In this document: positions 23,959 through 30,840 of the stretch, piece by piece
Layout: each line of letters starts with the position of its first letter
Position numbering within the stretch: position 1 is the first letter of the stretch
DNA from: DASVEE01 sp036399695
GTDB taxonomy: Bacteria; Acidobacteriota; Thermoanaerobaculia; Gp7-AA8
Assembly: GCA_036399695.1 (NCBI GenBank)
Contig: DASWMP010000128.1
Span: forward strand, 1-33,209
Length of the DNA: 33,209 nt
Direction of reading: 5' to 3'
Notes under the pieces: model-generated
Databases searched by the model: none
The model's input: only the letters and a program-made list of their open reading frames with translations
Told to the model about the DNA's origin: nothing
Made by a program: the position numbers and the translations under genes

Positions 23959-24480
23959 ATGCGCAAGACCCTCATCATCACCGCGATCGTACTGGGCGTG
24001 CTCGGGTTCCTGCTCACCGCCGGCAACGCCATCATGTCGTACCAGGGGCGCACCTTCACCTACTCGGTGCGCAACGGGGACATGCGGCCGACGCTCGTGC
24101 CGGGCGAGATGATCGTCGCCAACCCGTTCGCCTACGTGTCGAACGAACCGCGGCGCGGCGACCTCGTGATCTGCCGTTACCCGGGTGAGAAGTACACCCG
24201 CGACGTCGCACGCATCGTCGGGCTGCCCGGCGAAACCGTGGAAGTCCGTCAGACCAGAGTCTTCATCAACGGCCGCGCGCTCGAGGAGCCGCATGCGTAT
24301 CACGAAGACAGCCCCGATCTGACGGAGGAAGTGCGGCGGCGCACGGACGACGTCGCTCCTGTCGTCGTGCCGCCGAAGCACCACTACGTCATGGGCGACA
24401 ACCGCCGGTTTGCGAACGATTCGCGCTTCCGCGGCCCGGTGCCGCGCAGGCAGTTGCTGGCGCGCATCATCGAGTTCTGA
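23959..24480 (+). CDS. Signal peptidase I homologue lacking catalytic Ser and Lys
   Basis: 173 residues with one N-terminal membrane segment (about 5-25) and an S26 fold. Conserved blocks remain: GD-M-x-PTL-x-x-GE (40-50), RRGDLVICRYPGE (about 65-77), ARIVGLPGETVEV (84-96), VFINGRAL and the C-terminal GDNRRFANDSRFRGPVP block. The Ser of the SMxPTL motif is Asp41 (codon GAC), and the Lys of the KRVIGLPG motif is Ala84 (codon GCA). Both residues of the Ser/Lys dyad are absent while the rest of the fold is intact, so it is probably a pseudoprotease or has a different mechanism. The gene follows the kinase by 31 bp. I do not know a characterised homologue with this double change. Confidence 0.85.
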   Translation: MRKTLIITAIVLGVLGFLLTAGNAIMSYQGRTFTYSVRNGDMRPTLVPGEMIVANPFAYVSNEPRRGDLVICRYPGEKYTRDVARIVGLPGETVEVRQTRVFINGRALEEPHAYHEDSPDLTEEVRRRTDDVAPVVVPPKHHYVMGDNRRFANDSRFRGPVPRRQLLARIIEF

Positions 24481-24565
24481 CGAGGTTCAGGAACTGCTCA
24501 CAAAAGCCTTCGCCTGGACGTCTGTACGTCAGTGCCGACGACTATTTTTCGAGACGTCATACCTG

Positions 24566-24593
24566 TTGCCATTTTACGGATTGCGGGTAATAT
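24566..24593 (+). promoter_or_regulatory. Predicted promoter upstream of an early terminator
   Basis: TTGCCA (24566-24571), 16-bp spacer and TAATAT (24588-24593). The predicted start near 24600 lies just before the terminator at 24607-24629, an arrangement that suggests attenuation or a very short RNA. Neither is proven. Confidence 0.45.
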
Positions 24594-24606
24594 GGCTTTC
24601 GATGGC

Positions 24607-24629
24607 AGAGCGTACAGTACGCTCTTTTT
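24607..24629 (+). terminator. Rho-independent terminator
   Basis: An 8-bp perfect stem (AGAGCGTA with TACGCTCT), 3-nt loop CAG, followed immediately by a T run (24625-24629). It is a textbook intrinsic terminator. It may end transcripts from the signal-peptidase gene or those starting at the nearby promoter. Confidence 0.85.
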
Positions 24630-24745
24630 CTATCGAAATCGGCCGCGGCGGATGGGTCCCGCCGCTCCCCCATCAGCACTCTCTTTCAGAAGAATGCGAA
24701 GGTCACCGCGACGTTGCGCGGCGGCTGTAGTTAGGTACGGAAAGA

Positions 24746-24774
24746 TAGACTTCGGCCTGGGAAGGAAGTAAACT
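24746..24774 (+). promoter_or_regulatory. Predicted promoter of the ribbon-helix-helix gene
   Basis: TAGACT (24746-24751), 17-bp spacer and TAAACT (24769-24774). Transcription would begin near 24781, giving a leader of about 40 nt to the GTG at 24821. AAGGAG lies at 24810-24815. Confidence 0.45.
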
Positions 24775-24820
24775 GCTGGCGTCTTGGGTCAAAATCCAAC
24801 CAACAAAATAAGGAGTGCGT

Positions 24821-25096
24821 GTGAGCCCTGCTAAAAGCAATCGCGGTCGTCCTATTGTCCACACCGAGCCCTGGGCGAAGATCACAGTCGTTCTGCTCGA
24901 CCGTCATGTCGCTTACCTCGATCGTCTGGCCATCGACATCCGGCTGAAACACGGCAAGGCGATCAGCCGCGCCGAGATCATCCGTGGTCTGATCGAGGCG
25001 GCGTTCCAGAGCGGCGTTGATCTCTCGCAGGCCGACTCGATCGATTCGCTGGTCGAGCTGCTGGTCGGTTCCGGGAAGCGGAAGTCCGCTCGTTAA
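24821..25096 (+). CDS. Ribbon-helix-helix (Arc/MetJ-like) DNA-binding protein 1
   Basis: 91 residues from GTG 24821, chosen because AAGGAG ends 5 nt upstream; an in-frame GTG at 24815 overlaps the Shine-Dalgarno. The RHH pattern is visible: strand KITVVLLD (about 21-28), helix A HVAYLDRLAIDIR, helix B SRAEIIRGLIEAAF (about 49-62). The tail DLSQADSIDSLVELLVG may be a dimer or effector segment. Members act as dimeric transcription repressors, often autoregulatory; GACGTC palindromes in its own upstream region are candidate operators. It is convergent with and overlaps a second RHH-like gene. No toxin gene is adjacent. Confidence 0.8.
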   Translation: MSPAKSNRGRPIVHTEPWAKITVVLLDRHVAYLDRLAIDIRLKHGKAISRAEIIRGLIEAAFQSGVDLSQADSIDSLVELLVGSGKRKSAR

Positions 25097-25373
25097 GCCG
25101 TTTCGGGCGGGTCGTCCGTCCCCGTAGTCGTCCCGCGACGAGGCGGGCTATTTCTTCTTCGCTGCTTGCTTCCGTAAGATCGATCTCCATCGCCTGCACG
25201 CGATCGAGGATCGTACGGATGAGGTGTGGACATCCGATCGAGGGCGGCATGTCCGGGTTCAACGCCCGGGACATACGCCCTAAATAATCGAGATGTTCCT
25301 CGGAGAGGACGATAGTTTCGAGCTCGTTCCGTGTTCCAGCTCGTCCTTCCGTGATCGGTGACATGAGGTGCAT
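24978..25373 (-). CDS. Ribbon-helix-helix-like protein 2, convergent and overlapping
   Basis: 131 residues. Residues 17-85 align with the first RHH protein: NELETIVLSEEHLDYLGRMS against KITVVLLDRHVAYLDRL, LIRTILDRVQ against IIRGLIEAAF, and EIDLTEASSEEEIARLVAG against GVDLSQADSIDSLVELLVG. The remaining 46 residues are basic and low in complexity (Arg, Pro and Ser rich), and this tail overlaps the 3' end of the first gene by 119 bp. A GGAG lies 8 nt upstream of the ATG. The tail may be an accidental extension after loss of an original stop, or a nucleic-acid-binding arm. Function: likely regulator, low certainty. Confidence 0.6.
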   Translation of the reverse strand: MHLMSPITEGRAGTRNELETIVLSEEHLDYLGRMSRALNPDMPPSIGCPHLIRTILDRVQAMEIDLTEASSEEEIARLVAGRLRGRTTRPKRLNERTSASRNRPAARPANRSSRPARDQRRSGTPPRSDHG

Positions 25374-25572
25374 TCAGGCAGCTCCGATCTAGGAGTGACT
25401 GGCGCGAAGGTTTCCCTACCCTGAAGTTGAAAGATTTTTTTGGTGGGTTCGAAAAGGGGAGAGAAACCGGCCGGCCACGCCGTTCGACCCGCCTCCCAAC
25501 GGGGGCGTTTTCCGTTGTTGCTCGTCCGTTTCCCTGAGGAGACGGGCCGGCCGGCGGCGTGGCCCTGGAGCT

Positions 25573-25824
25573 CTATCGGGTCAGATCGCTCGTGTTGTCG
25601 TCATTCTCCCCGCCGTCCCTCTTCGGGGTGGGGTTGTGGTCGATCGTATTGACGCGCCCGGCTGCCCCGCCGCTCGACGCGCTCGAGTTCGACAGGTTCG
25701 CCGCCCCCTCAGCCCCCAGCGCCTCCGTCTGCACCGACTTGTCGGCTCCACCCGACACGTCGTCCTTGTGCGGCCGGTACTCCGTGACAGCCCCATGCTT
25801 CACAATCTCGTCGTCTTTGGACAT
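25573..25824 (-). CDS. Small disordered hydrophilic protein
   Basis: 83 residues, very rich in Asp, Ser, Asn, Gly and Ala, with no hydrophobic core or family match. It is probably intrinsically disordered. A strong AGGAGG lies 9 nt upstream of the ATG at 25824, which supports it as a real gene despite the composition. The upstream side on the minus strand contains the site F heptamer array. The 199 bp between its stop and the second RHH gene contain only a T7 run (25435-25441) and GGCCGGCC-rich DNA; I see no gene there. Confidence 0.7.
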   Translation of the reverse strand: MSKDDEIVKHGAVTEYRPHKDDVSGGADKSVQTEALGAEGAANLSNSSASSGGAAGRVNTIDHNPTPKRDGGENDDNTSDLTR

Positions 25825-25870
25825 GGTTTAGTTCCTCCTGCGCAGGGATACGCGCGACGTGTGCCAGAAG

Positions 25871-26011
25871 GGGCTCAGGGCCATGGGCCCGGGGCCCGGT
25901 GGGGTGTCAGTCGCAAGGTCCGGTGGGCTGCAGTCCAAACGCCGGCTGAGGCAGCCCCCCGAACCTCGCGCCCGGCCCCCAACCGGGCCCCGCGCCCCGG
26001 GCCCCGATCCC
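25871..26011. repeat. Heptamer inverted array, site F (GC-only version)
   Basis: Left arm 25871-25905 is GGGCTCA, GGGCCAT, GGGCCCG, GGGCCCG, GTGGGGT. The right arm 25977-26011 is CCCCAAC, CGGGCCC, CGCGCCC, CGGGCCC, CGATCCC. The 35-bp arms pair in heptamer register with 8 mismatches across a 71-bp spacer. It lies between divergent genes starting at 25824 (minus) and 26069 (plus). Confidence 0.8.
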
Positions 26012-26068
26012 TCTAATTGTGCTACCCTCGCGGCGGTCCCCATCCCACCGCAGGAGCTTCGCCAAGAC

Positions 26069-26956
26069 ATGCGTCGTGCCACGCTGTTGATGATCGCCGT
26101 TCTTTCGGCAACGGCCGCATTTGCGCAGAAACCGGCCGTCCCGGTTCCCGCTCCTCCGGCTCCTGTCGCAGCCGTTCCGGCCACGACGACTCCCGTGCCT
26201 CTCGTCCAGGCCGACGCCCGCACCAAAGCAGTCGTCGAGAAGCTCGTCACCGCCTACGGTGGCGGCACCCGGCTGGCGCGCGTCCGCTCCGTCTATGACG
26301 TCGTCATCACGAAAGAGAAGACGACGGCCGGCTCGCGCGACGTCACCGTCACGGCGCTCTACGTCTTCCCCGATAAAGTCTGGGCGAAGCTCGACGGCGA
26401 AAAGTCGGCGACGATGGTCGTGCTGCCGTGGAACGCCTTCGTCAAGTCGACCGACCTTCCGGCCGGCGCCGCGATGAAGATGCCGGACGAGCAGCGCGAG
26501 CAACTGATGCGGCGCATGGACGTCGATCCGGTCTTCGTGCTGGCCCGCCGCCTCTTCTCCTCGAACCGTTTCGCCGCGCGCGACCCCCGCGTCGTCGACG
26601 GCAAGCGCGTAGACGTCCTCGACGTCATCACGAACGGCCGCGAGTCGACCTGGCTCGTCGATCCGGAGAGCGGCCGTCTGCTCCGCGCCAGCGCCGGCGA
26701 CGACGAAGTCCGCTACACCGACTGGCGCACCGTCAAAGGGCTGAACGTCCCGCACAAGATGGCCATCCACCGGAAGGGCGGCGACGTGCAGTGGTTCCTC
26801 ACCAGCGCCTGCGACTTCGACGTGATGTACGACGACACGCTGTTCCGCGAGCCGACCATCTGGTTCAACCCGGAGCTCGATCTGTCGCAGTCTTACGAGT
26901 GGTACAACTGGTACCGCGCCATCTACTACCGGTACACGAGCTGGTACCGGTATTGA
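26069..26956 (+). CDS. Exported protein with Tyr/Trp-rich C-terminus
   Basis: 295 residues. Signal peptide MRRATLLMIAVLSATAAFAQ, then a Pro/Ala/Val/Thr linker (about 21-48) and a domain with mostly beta structure (about 50-270) whose pattern (AYGGGTRLARVRSVYD, STWLVDPESGRLLRA, HKMAIHRKGGDVQWFL) resembles the LolA-like fold of outer-membrane lipoprotein-sorting relatives. The last 20 residues contain 8 Tyr and 3 Trp, unlike the remainder. CAGGAG lies upstream of the ATG. The desaturase-like gene follows 13 bp downstream on the same strand, so they may be co-transcribed. Function unknown; a periplasmic lipid- or polymer-binding role is a guess. Confidence 0.82.
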   Translation: MRRATLLMIAVLSATAAFAQKPAVPVPAPPAPVAAVPATTTPVPLVQADARTKAVVEKLVTAYGGGTRLARVRSVYDVVITKEKTTAGSRDVTVTALYVFPDKVWAKLDGEKSATMVVLPWNAFVKSTDLPAGAAMKMPDEQREQLMRRMDVDPVFVLARRLFSSNRFAARDPRVVDGKRVDVLDVITNGRESTWLVDPESGRLLRASAGDDEVRYTDWRTVKGLNVPHKMAIHRKGGDVQWFLTSACDFDVMYDDTLFREPTIWFNPELDLSQSYEWYNWYRAIYYRYTSWYRY

Positions 26957-26969
26957 ACCGGATGGCCGT

Positions 26970-28403
26970 GTGTCCACAGCCGTATTAGACGCAGTCATCG
27001 TCGGCGCTGGCCCGAACGGCCTCGCCTCGGCCATCACACTCGCACGTGAAGGGCTGAAGGTCCTGGTCCTCGAAGCCGCCCCCACGATCGGCGGCGGGGC
27101 CCGCACTCGCGAGCTGACCATCCCCGGCTTTCACCACGACATCTGCTCGGCCATCCATCCGATGGCCGTCGTTTCACCGTTCTTCCGCGACGTCCCCCTC
27201 GGCGCGCACGGGCTCGAATGGGCCTACTCGCCGGCCGCGATCGCCCATCCGCTCGACGACGGCACCGCCGCGACGCTCGAGCAATCGCTCGAAGCCACCG
27301 CCGCCGGGCTCGATCTCGACGGCGTGGCCTACACGAAGATGGTGGCGCCGTTCGCGACCAACGCCCGGGCCATCTACGACGAGATCCTTCGCCCCATCCG
27401 CCCGATTCCGCGCCATCCGTTCCTCATGGCCCGCTTCGGACTCCTCGGCCTGCAGCCGGCGCTGCGCGTCGCCAGGCGCTTCCGCACCGACCGCACGCGT
27501 GCGCTCTTCGCCGGCTGCGCCGCGCATTCGTTCGTGCCGCTCGAGCAGGCCGGCTCCGCCTCGTTCGGCCTGGCCCTCATCGTCGCGGGGCACGCCATCG
27601 GCTGGCCCGCCGCGGTCGGCGGCTCCGAAGCGATCATCAAGGCGATGGCGGCCTACCTGAAGACGATGGGGGGGGAGATCCGGACGGATCACCCGGTCAG
27701 CAGCCTGCGCGACGTCCCGCCGTCGCGCGCCGTGATCTTCGACCTCACACCGCGCCAGCTCGCCGACATCGCCGGAGACGAACTGCCGTCCGGCTACGTC
27801 CGCCGCCTGCGCAAGTTCCGTTATGGCCCCGGCTCGTTCAAGATCGACTGGGCCCTCGACGGTCCGATTCCCTGGAAAGCGCCGGAGTGCGCGCGCGCCG
27901 CGACGGTGCACGTCGGCGGCACGATCGAGCAGATCGCCGAGCACGAATCGGCCGTCTGGCGCGGACGCACTTCCGACCGCCCGTTCATCCTCGTCGCGCA
28001 GCAATCGATGTTCGATTCGACGCGTGCGCCGGCCGGCAAGCACACCGGCTGGGCGTACTGCCACGTGCCGCACGGGTCGACCGAGGACATGACCGAGAAG
28101 ATCGAGCGGCAGATCGAGCGGTTTGCGCCCGGCTTCCGCGACCGCATCCTGGCGCGGCACACCTTCACGCCGCGCGACTACGAACGGCACAACGCCAACT
28201 TCATCGGCGGGGACATCGCCGGCGGCGCGAACCATCTCTCGCAGTTCCTCACGCGGCCGTTCCCGAAGCTCGATCCCTACTCCACGCCGAACCCGCGCCT
28301 CTTCATCGGCTCGAGCTCGACGCCTCCCGGGGGAGGCGTCCACGGCATGTGCGGCTACTGGGCGGCCAAATCAGCGCTGCGGCGCGTCTTTGGCCGGCGC
28401 TGA
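26970..28403 (+). CDS. FAD-dependent phytoene desaturase/isomerase-family oxidoreductase
   Basis: 477 residues from GTG 26970. The N-terminal dinucleotide-binding motif VGAGPNGLASAITLAREG (about 11-28) is followed by the second FAD-binding segment LEAAPTIGGGARTRE. The C-terminus has GGGVHGMCGYWAAKSALRR, the typical FAD-contacting end of COG1233 carotenoid desaturase/CrtISO-like proteins. The substrate is not determinable: no other carotenoid gene is present in the window, so it may act on another isoprenoid or amine. The gene is 13 bp downstream of the exported-protein gene and convergently overlaps the epimerase gene by 33 bp. GTG chosen because the glycine-rich motif begins 10 codons later. 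Confidence 0.9.
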   Translation: MSTAVLDAVIVGAGPNGLASAITLAREGLKVLVLEAAPTIGGGARTRELTIPGFHHDICSAIHPMAVVSPFFRDVPLGAHGLEWAYSPAAIAHPLDDGTAATLEQSLEATAAGLDLDGVAYTKMVAPFATNARAIYDEILRPIRPIPRHPFLMARFGLLGLQPALRVARRFRTDRTRALFAGCAAHSFVPLEQAGSASFGLALIVAGHAIGWPAAVGGSEAIIKAMAAYLKTMGGEIRTDHPVSSLRDVPPSRAVIFDLTPRQLADIAGDELPSGYVRRLRKFRYGPGSFKIDWALDGPIPWKAPECARAATVHVGGTIEQIAEHESAVWRGRTSDRPFILVAQQSMFDSTRAPAGKHTGWAYCHVPHGSTEDMTEKIERQIERFAPGFRDRILARHTFTPRDYERHNANFIGGDIAGGANHLSQFLTRPFPKLDPYSTPNPRLFIGSSSTPPGGGVHGMCGYWAAKSALRRVFGRR

Positions 28404-29858
28404 CGATTCGCTGCGCTGCCGCGCCTGAATCATCCCCTTGATCTTCTCTTCCCAGCGCGTGGCCTCGTCGTCGTCGAGCTTGCGCGTCTCCTCGTGCACG
28501 CCGTCGGACGTGCCACCGCTGGCGTCGATCATCCGCTGCACGACGTTCCGCCAGTTCGCGTTCTGCGCCGGCTTGCCGATGGTGTGCATGCCGATCCAGT
28601 CGATGACGTTCGACGCGCGGGCGTGCACGTCGACGCTGAACCGCACGCCGTCCGGCAGGTCTGTGCTCGTGAACTCGACGATGCCGGCCAGCGGGTGCCC
28701 TTCGATCGTGGCCAGCACGACGTGCGTCGGCTCGACGACTTCCGCCCGCACCTGGATGTTGCCTCGCAGCGGGATGTTGCCCGTCATCGTCGCTCCCTTG
28801 TCGACGCGCTCCGGCACGTCCGGCTCGGCGGCAAAGTCGATGGGCATGATCTCGTTGATGCGCTCGCGGAACAGCGACATCAGCGCCACGGCATTGCGCT
28901 GCGCACCGCGGATGTCGGCGTAGAACTGCTTGTGCTCCATCGAGCCGAAGCCTTCTTCCGCCAGCGCCTCCGGCAGGACGTCCGCCAGCTTGCGCAGCCC
29001 GTCGTCGAGCGAGGTCGCGGGGATGCCGAGCGCGTCGAGGGCGTTCTCGCCGCGGAGGACGTTCTTCTCGCGCAGCATCGTCAGTTTCTCGTCGTCGACC
29101 GGCAGCTCCATCGCTTTCGGAGCGATCTTCGCCGCCAGTTGCGCGAGCGTCATCGGCACCGGCAACCGCACGACGGTCCGGTCGGTGATCTCGCCGAAGC
29201 GCTTGATGACGTCGTTCATGGACGTGATGTCCCGTCCGGCTGCCTCGAGCGTCCGTCCGCGCAAGTCCTCGCGCTCGACCGCGGCGACGAGCACTTTCGC
29301 CAGGTCCCCGTACCAGACGGGCTGGAACTCATGATTCCCGGTGTCGATGACGGGCACGACCGGCGACATGCGCACGAGCTTGAGGATCGTGGAGATGACT
29401 TCGTCCCCCGGACCGTAAACGTTACCCGGCCGGACGATGCGCCAGTCCAGGCCGCAGCCTGCGACGAGCTGTTCCGCTGCATGCTTGGACTTGTGGTACG
29501 CGGACTCGCCGACGTCAGCCCCAAGGGACGAGACGTAGACGAACCGTTTGACCTGCGACCGCGCCGCTTCTTCGATGAGGTGCCGCGTCCCCTCGACGTT
29601 GACGTTGTCGAACGTCAGGTCCGGCGGGTTCTCGGCCGCGATCCCGGCAATGTGCAGCACGGCATCGCAATCTTTGGCCGCCCCGACGAGCGACTTCGCA
29701 TCGCCGACATTGCCGCTGAATGCCTCGACGCCATGCCACTGCTTTGCATCGTCATCAGCATGCCGCGACAACAGCCGAACCCGGTGACCACGCGCAAGCA
29801 ACTCCGGCACAACCCCAGCGCCAATGACGCCGGTCCCTCCAGTGACTAGGATCTTCAT
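28371..29858 (-). CDS. Extended SDR/epimerase fused to a SRPBCC-like C-terminal domain
   Basis: 495 residues. Residues 1-290 form an atypical SDR: NAD(P)-binding GGTGVIG (7-13), HIAGIAAENP, and YHKSK (Tyr121, Lys125). After a linker (about 290-310) the C-terminal part, about 311-440, resembles a SRPBCC/START-like hydrophobic-ligand domain (MTGNIPLRGNIQVRAEVVEPTHVVL is quoted here only as its first strand, GNIPLRGNIQVRAEV). A charged tail ends the protein. Usual SDRs of this type lack the second domain, so it is a fusion that may present a lipid or aromatic substrate to the reductase. It starts at ATG 29858 without an obvious Shine-Dalgarno and is convergent with the desaturase-like gene. Confidence 0.88.
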   Translation of the reverse strand: MKILVTGGTGVIGAGVVPELLARGHRVRLLSRHADDDAKQWHGVEAFSGNVGDAKSLVGAAKDCDAVLHIAGIAAENPPDLTFDNVNVEGTRHLIEEAARSQVKRFVYVSSLGADVGESAYHKSKHAAEQLVAGCGLDWRIVRPGNVYGPGDEVISTILKLVRMSPVVPVIDTGNHEFQPVWYGDLAKVLVAAVEREDLRGRTLEAAGRDITSMNDVIKRFGEITDRTVVRLPVPMTLAQLAAKIAPKAMELPVDDEKLTMLREKNVLRGENALDALGIPATSLDDGLRKLADVLPEALAEEGFGSMEHKQFYADIRGAQRNAVALMSLFRERINEIMPIDFAAEPDVPERVDKGATMTGNIPLRGNIQVRAEVVEPTHVVLATIEGHPLAGIVEFTSTDLPDGVRFSVDVHARASNVIDWIGMHTIGKPAQNANWRNVVQRMIDASGGTSDGVHEETRKLDDDEATRWEEKIKGMIQARQRSESSAPAKDAPQR

Positions 29859-29900
29859 AGGACGATTCGTGTGGCAGCATCTGTGCCGACGGCGGGCAAA

Positions 29901-29954
29901 CCGCGTGGCCGACCGCCGGAGGCCTCCCGGTCGTCCCCCGTTGGCCTAAAACGC
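29901..29954. repeat. Half copy of the long repeat at 21350-21524
   Basis: The segment CGTGGCCGACCGCCGGAGGCC, quoted in part as GTGGCCG and CCGCCGGAGGCC, followed by CGTTGGCCTA, aligns with 21484-21540 over about 54 bp with a few gaps. It lies between the epimerase gene start and the arginase-family gene end and overlaps the latter's final codons. Confidence 0.65.
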
Positions 29955-30833
29955 GTCCACGATTGCGTCAGTCAACCTTCCTGCAATGCTGCCGTCAGGG
30001 TCCTGATCCGCATCGAAGATCGCCAGGTCCAGTCCTACGCACTTTGGTGACGCCAGCGCGTACTTGAGGATCTCCGTCAGCTCCGCCATGCGCATGCCGC
30101 CGGGCTGGCGTGAATCGACGGCGGGCATCTCGTCGTCGTCGAGGACGTCCGCGTCGACGTGGATCCAGAAGCCGTCGAGCACCGCCAGTTGCATCAGCGC
30201 GGCGCGGGTGGCGTCGTAAAGTCCGCGCTCGCGGATCGCGTCGAGCGTCCAGTCCGTGATGGCGCTGCCGGTCGTCGTGCCGCCATAAGTCTGCGACTCT
30301 TCGACGTCGCGGTGGCCGAAGAGCACCGCGTCCGATTCGCGGAGCAAGGGAGCGCGGCCTTCGAGGTCCGTGAGCAGTTCCGGACCGCGTCCGCAGATGA
30401 TCGCCAGGTCCATCCCGGCCACGCCGCCGGTGCCGGAAGTCGCGGGCGTGTAGAAATCCGTGTGGCCGTCGAGGAAGAGCATCCCGTAGCGCCCGCGGCG
30501 CCGGAGGGCGAGCGACGCCCCGAGCGTGATGCTGCAATCGCCGCCGAGGACGATCGGGAAGCGGTGAGCGTCGAGGATAGGGGAGAGGTGATTCGCGAGC
30601 GTGATGGAGAAGAAGGCCACCGCCCGCGGATTCAGCACCCCGAGGTCCGGATCCTTACGCGGATCGTACGGCGGCACCGGCACCGCGCCTTCATCACGGG
30701 CACCCAGCCGCTCCGCGATCCCATGAGCGCGCAGCGCCTCCGGCAGCCGCACGCATCCGACCGGCCGCGAAGGATCAGGCCGCCGCAGCCCGAGATCGGT
30801 AGGGGCGTCCAGGAGGGAGAGTGCGCGGTGCAT
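29946..30833 (-). CDS. Arginase/agmatinase-family (ureohydrolase) enzyme with GGDCS
   Basis: 295 residues from ATG 30833. Ureohydrolase metal motifs: GGDCS (97-101), DGHTD (Asp122, His124, Asp126) and HVDADVLDD (Asp227 and Asp229). In typical arginases the first motif is GGDHS, so one manganese-binding His is replaced by Cys100. The usual DxDxxDP ends LDD here. The family hydrolyses guanidino compounds (arginine, agmatine, guanidinobutyrate) to urea, and this substitution puts the substrate in doubt. A longer reading to 31037 would cross the heptamer array and is rejected. TACAAT lies 7 nt upstream of the ATG, indicating a leaderless start. Its 3' end overlaps the half repeat. Confidence 0.9.
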   Translation of the reverse strand: MHRALSLLDAPTDLGLRRPDPSRPVGCVRLPEALRAHGIAERLGARDEGAVPVPPYDPRKDPDLGVLNPRAVAFFSITLANHLSPILDAHRFPIVLGGDCSITLGASLALRRRGRYGMLFLDGHTDFYTPATSGTGGVAGMDLAIICGRGPELLTDLEGRAPLLRESDAVLFGHRDVEESQTYGGTTTGSAITDWTLDAIRERGLYDATRAALMQLAVLDGFWIHVDADVLDDDEMPAVDSRQPGGMRMAELTEILKYALASPKCVGLDLAIFDADQDPDGSIAGRLTDAIVDAF

Positions 30834-30840
30834 GGCGGGC

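Larger units (their letters stand above)
24481..24820 (+). other. 340-bp non-coding region with promoter and terminator signals
   Basis: This stretch has visibly lower GC than its surroundings and no convincing gene. It contains GACGTC palindromes (24517-24522 and 24553-24558), a good -35/-10 pair at 24566-24593, a terminator hairpin at 24607-24629 and a second promoter-like pair at 24746-24774 that serves the downstream ribbon-helix-helix gene. Its first part may be a transferred or regulatory segment. Confidence 0.6.

Noticed and set aside
24481..24820. A tRNA or structured RNA in the non-coding stretch
   Set aside because: No T-arm GTTCRAATC pattern or acceptor pairing was found; only a simple intrinsic terminator and promoter boxes are visible.
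24821..25373. A toxin-antitoxin pair
   Set aside because: Both proteins look like RHH DNA-binding proteins. Neither resembles a toxin family, and the genes are convergent, not in an operon.
25440..25652. A small plus-strand open frame between the RHH and disordered-protein genes
   Set aside because: It has no Shine-Dalgarno and its second half is opposite the better-supported minus-strand gene.
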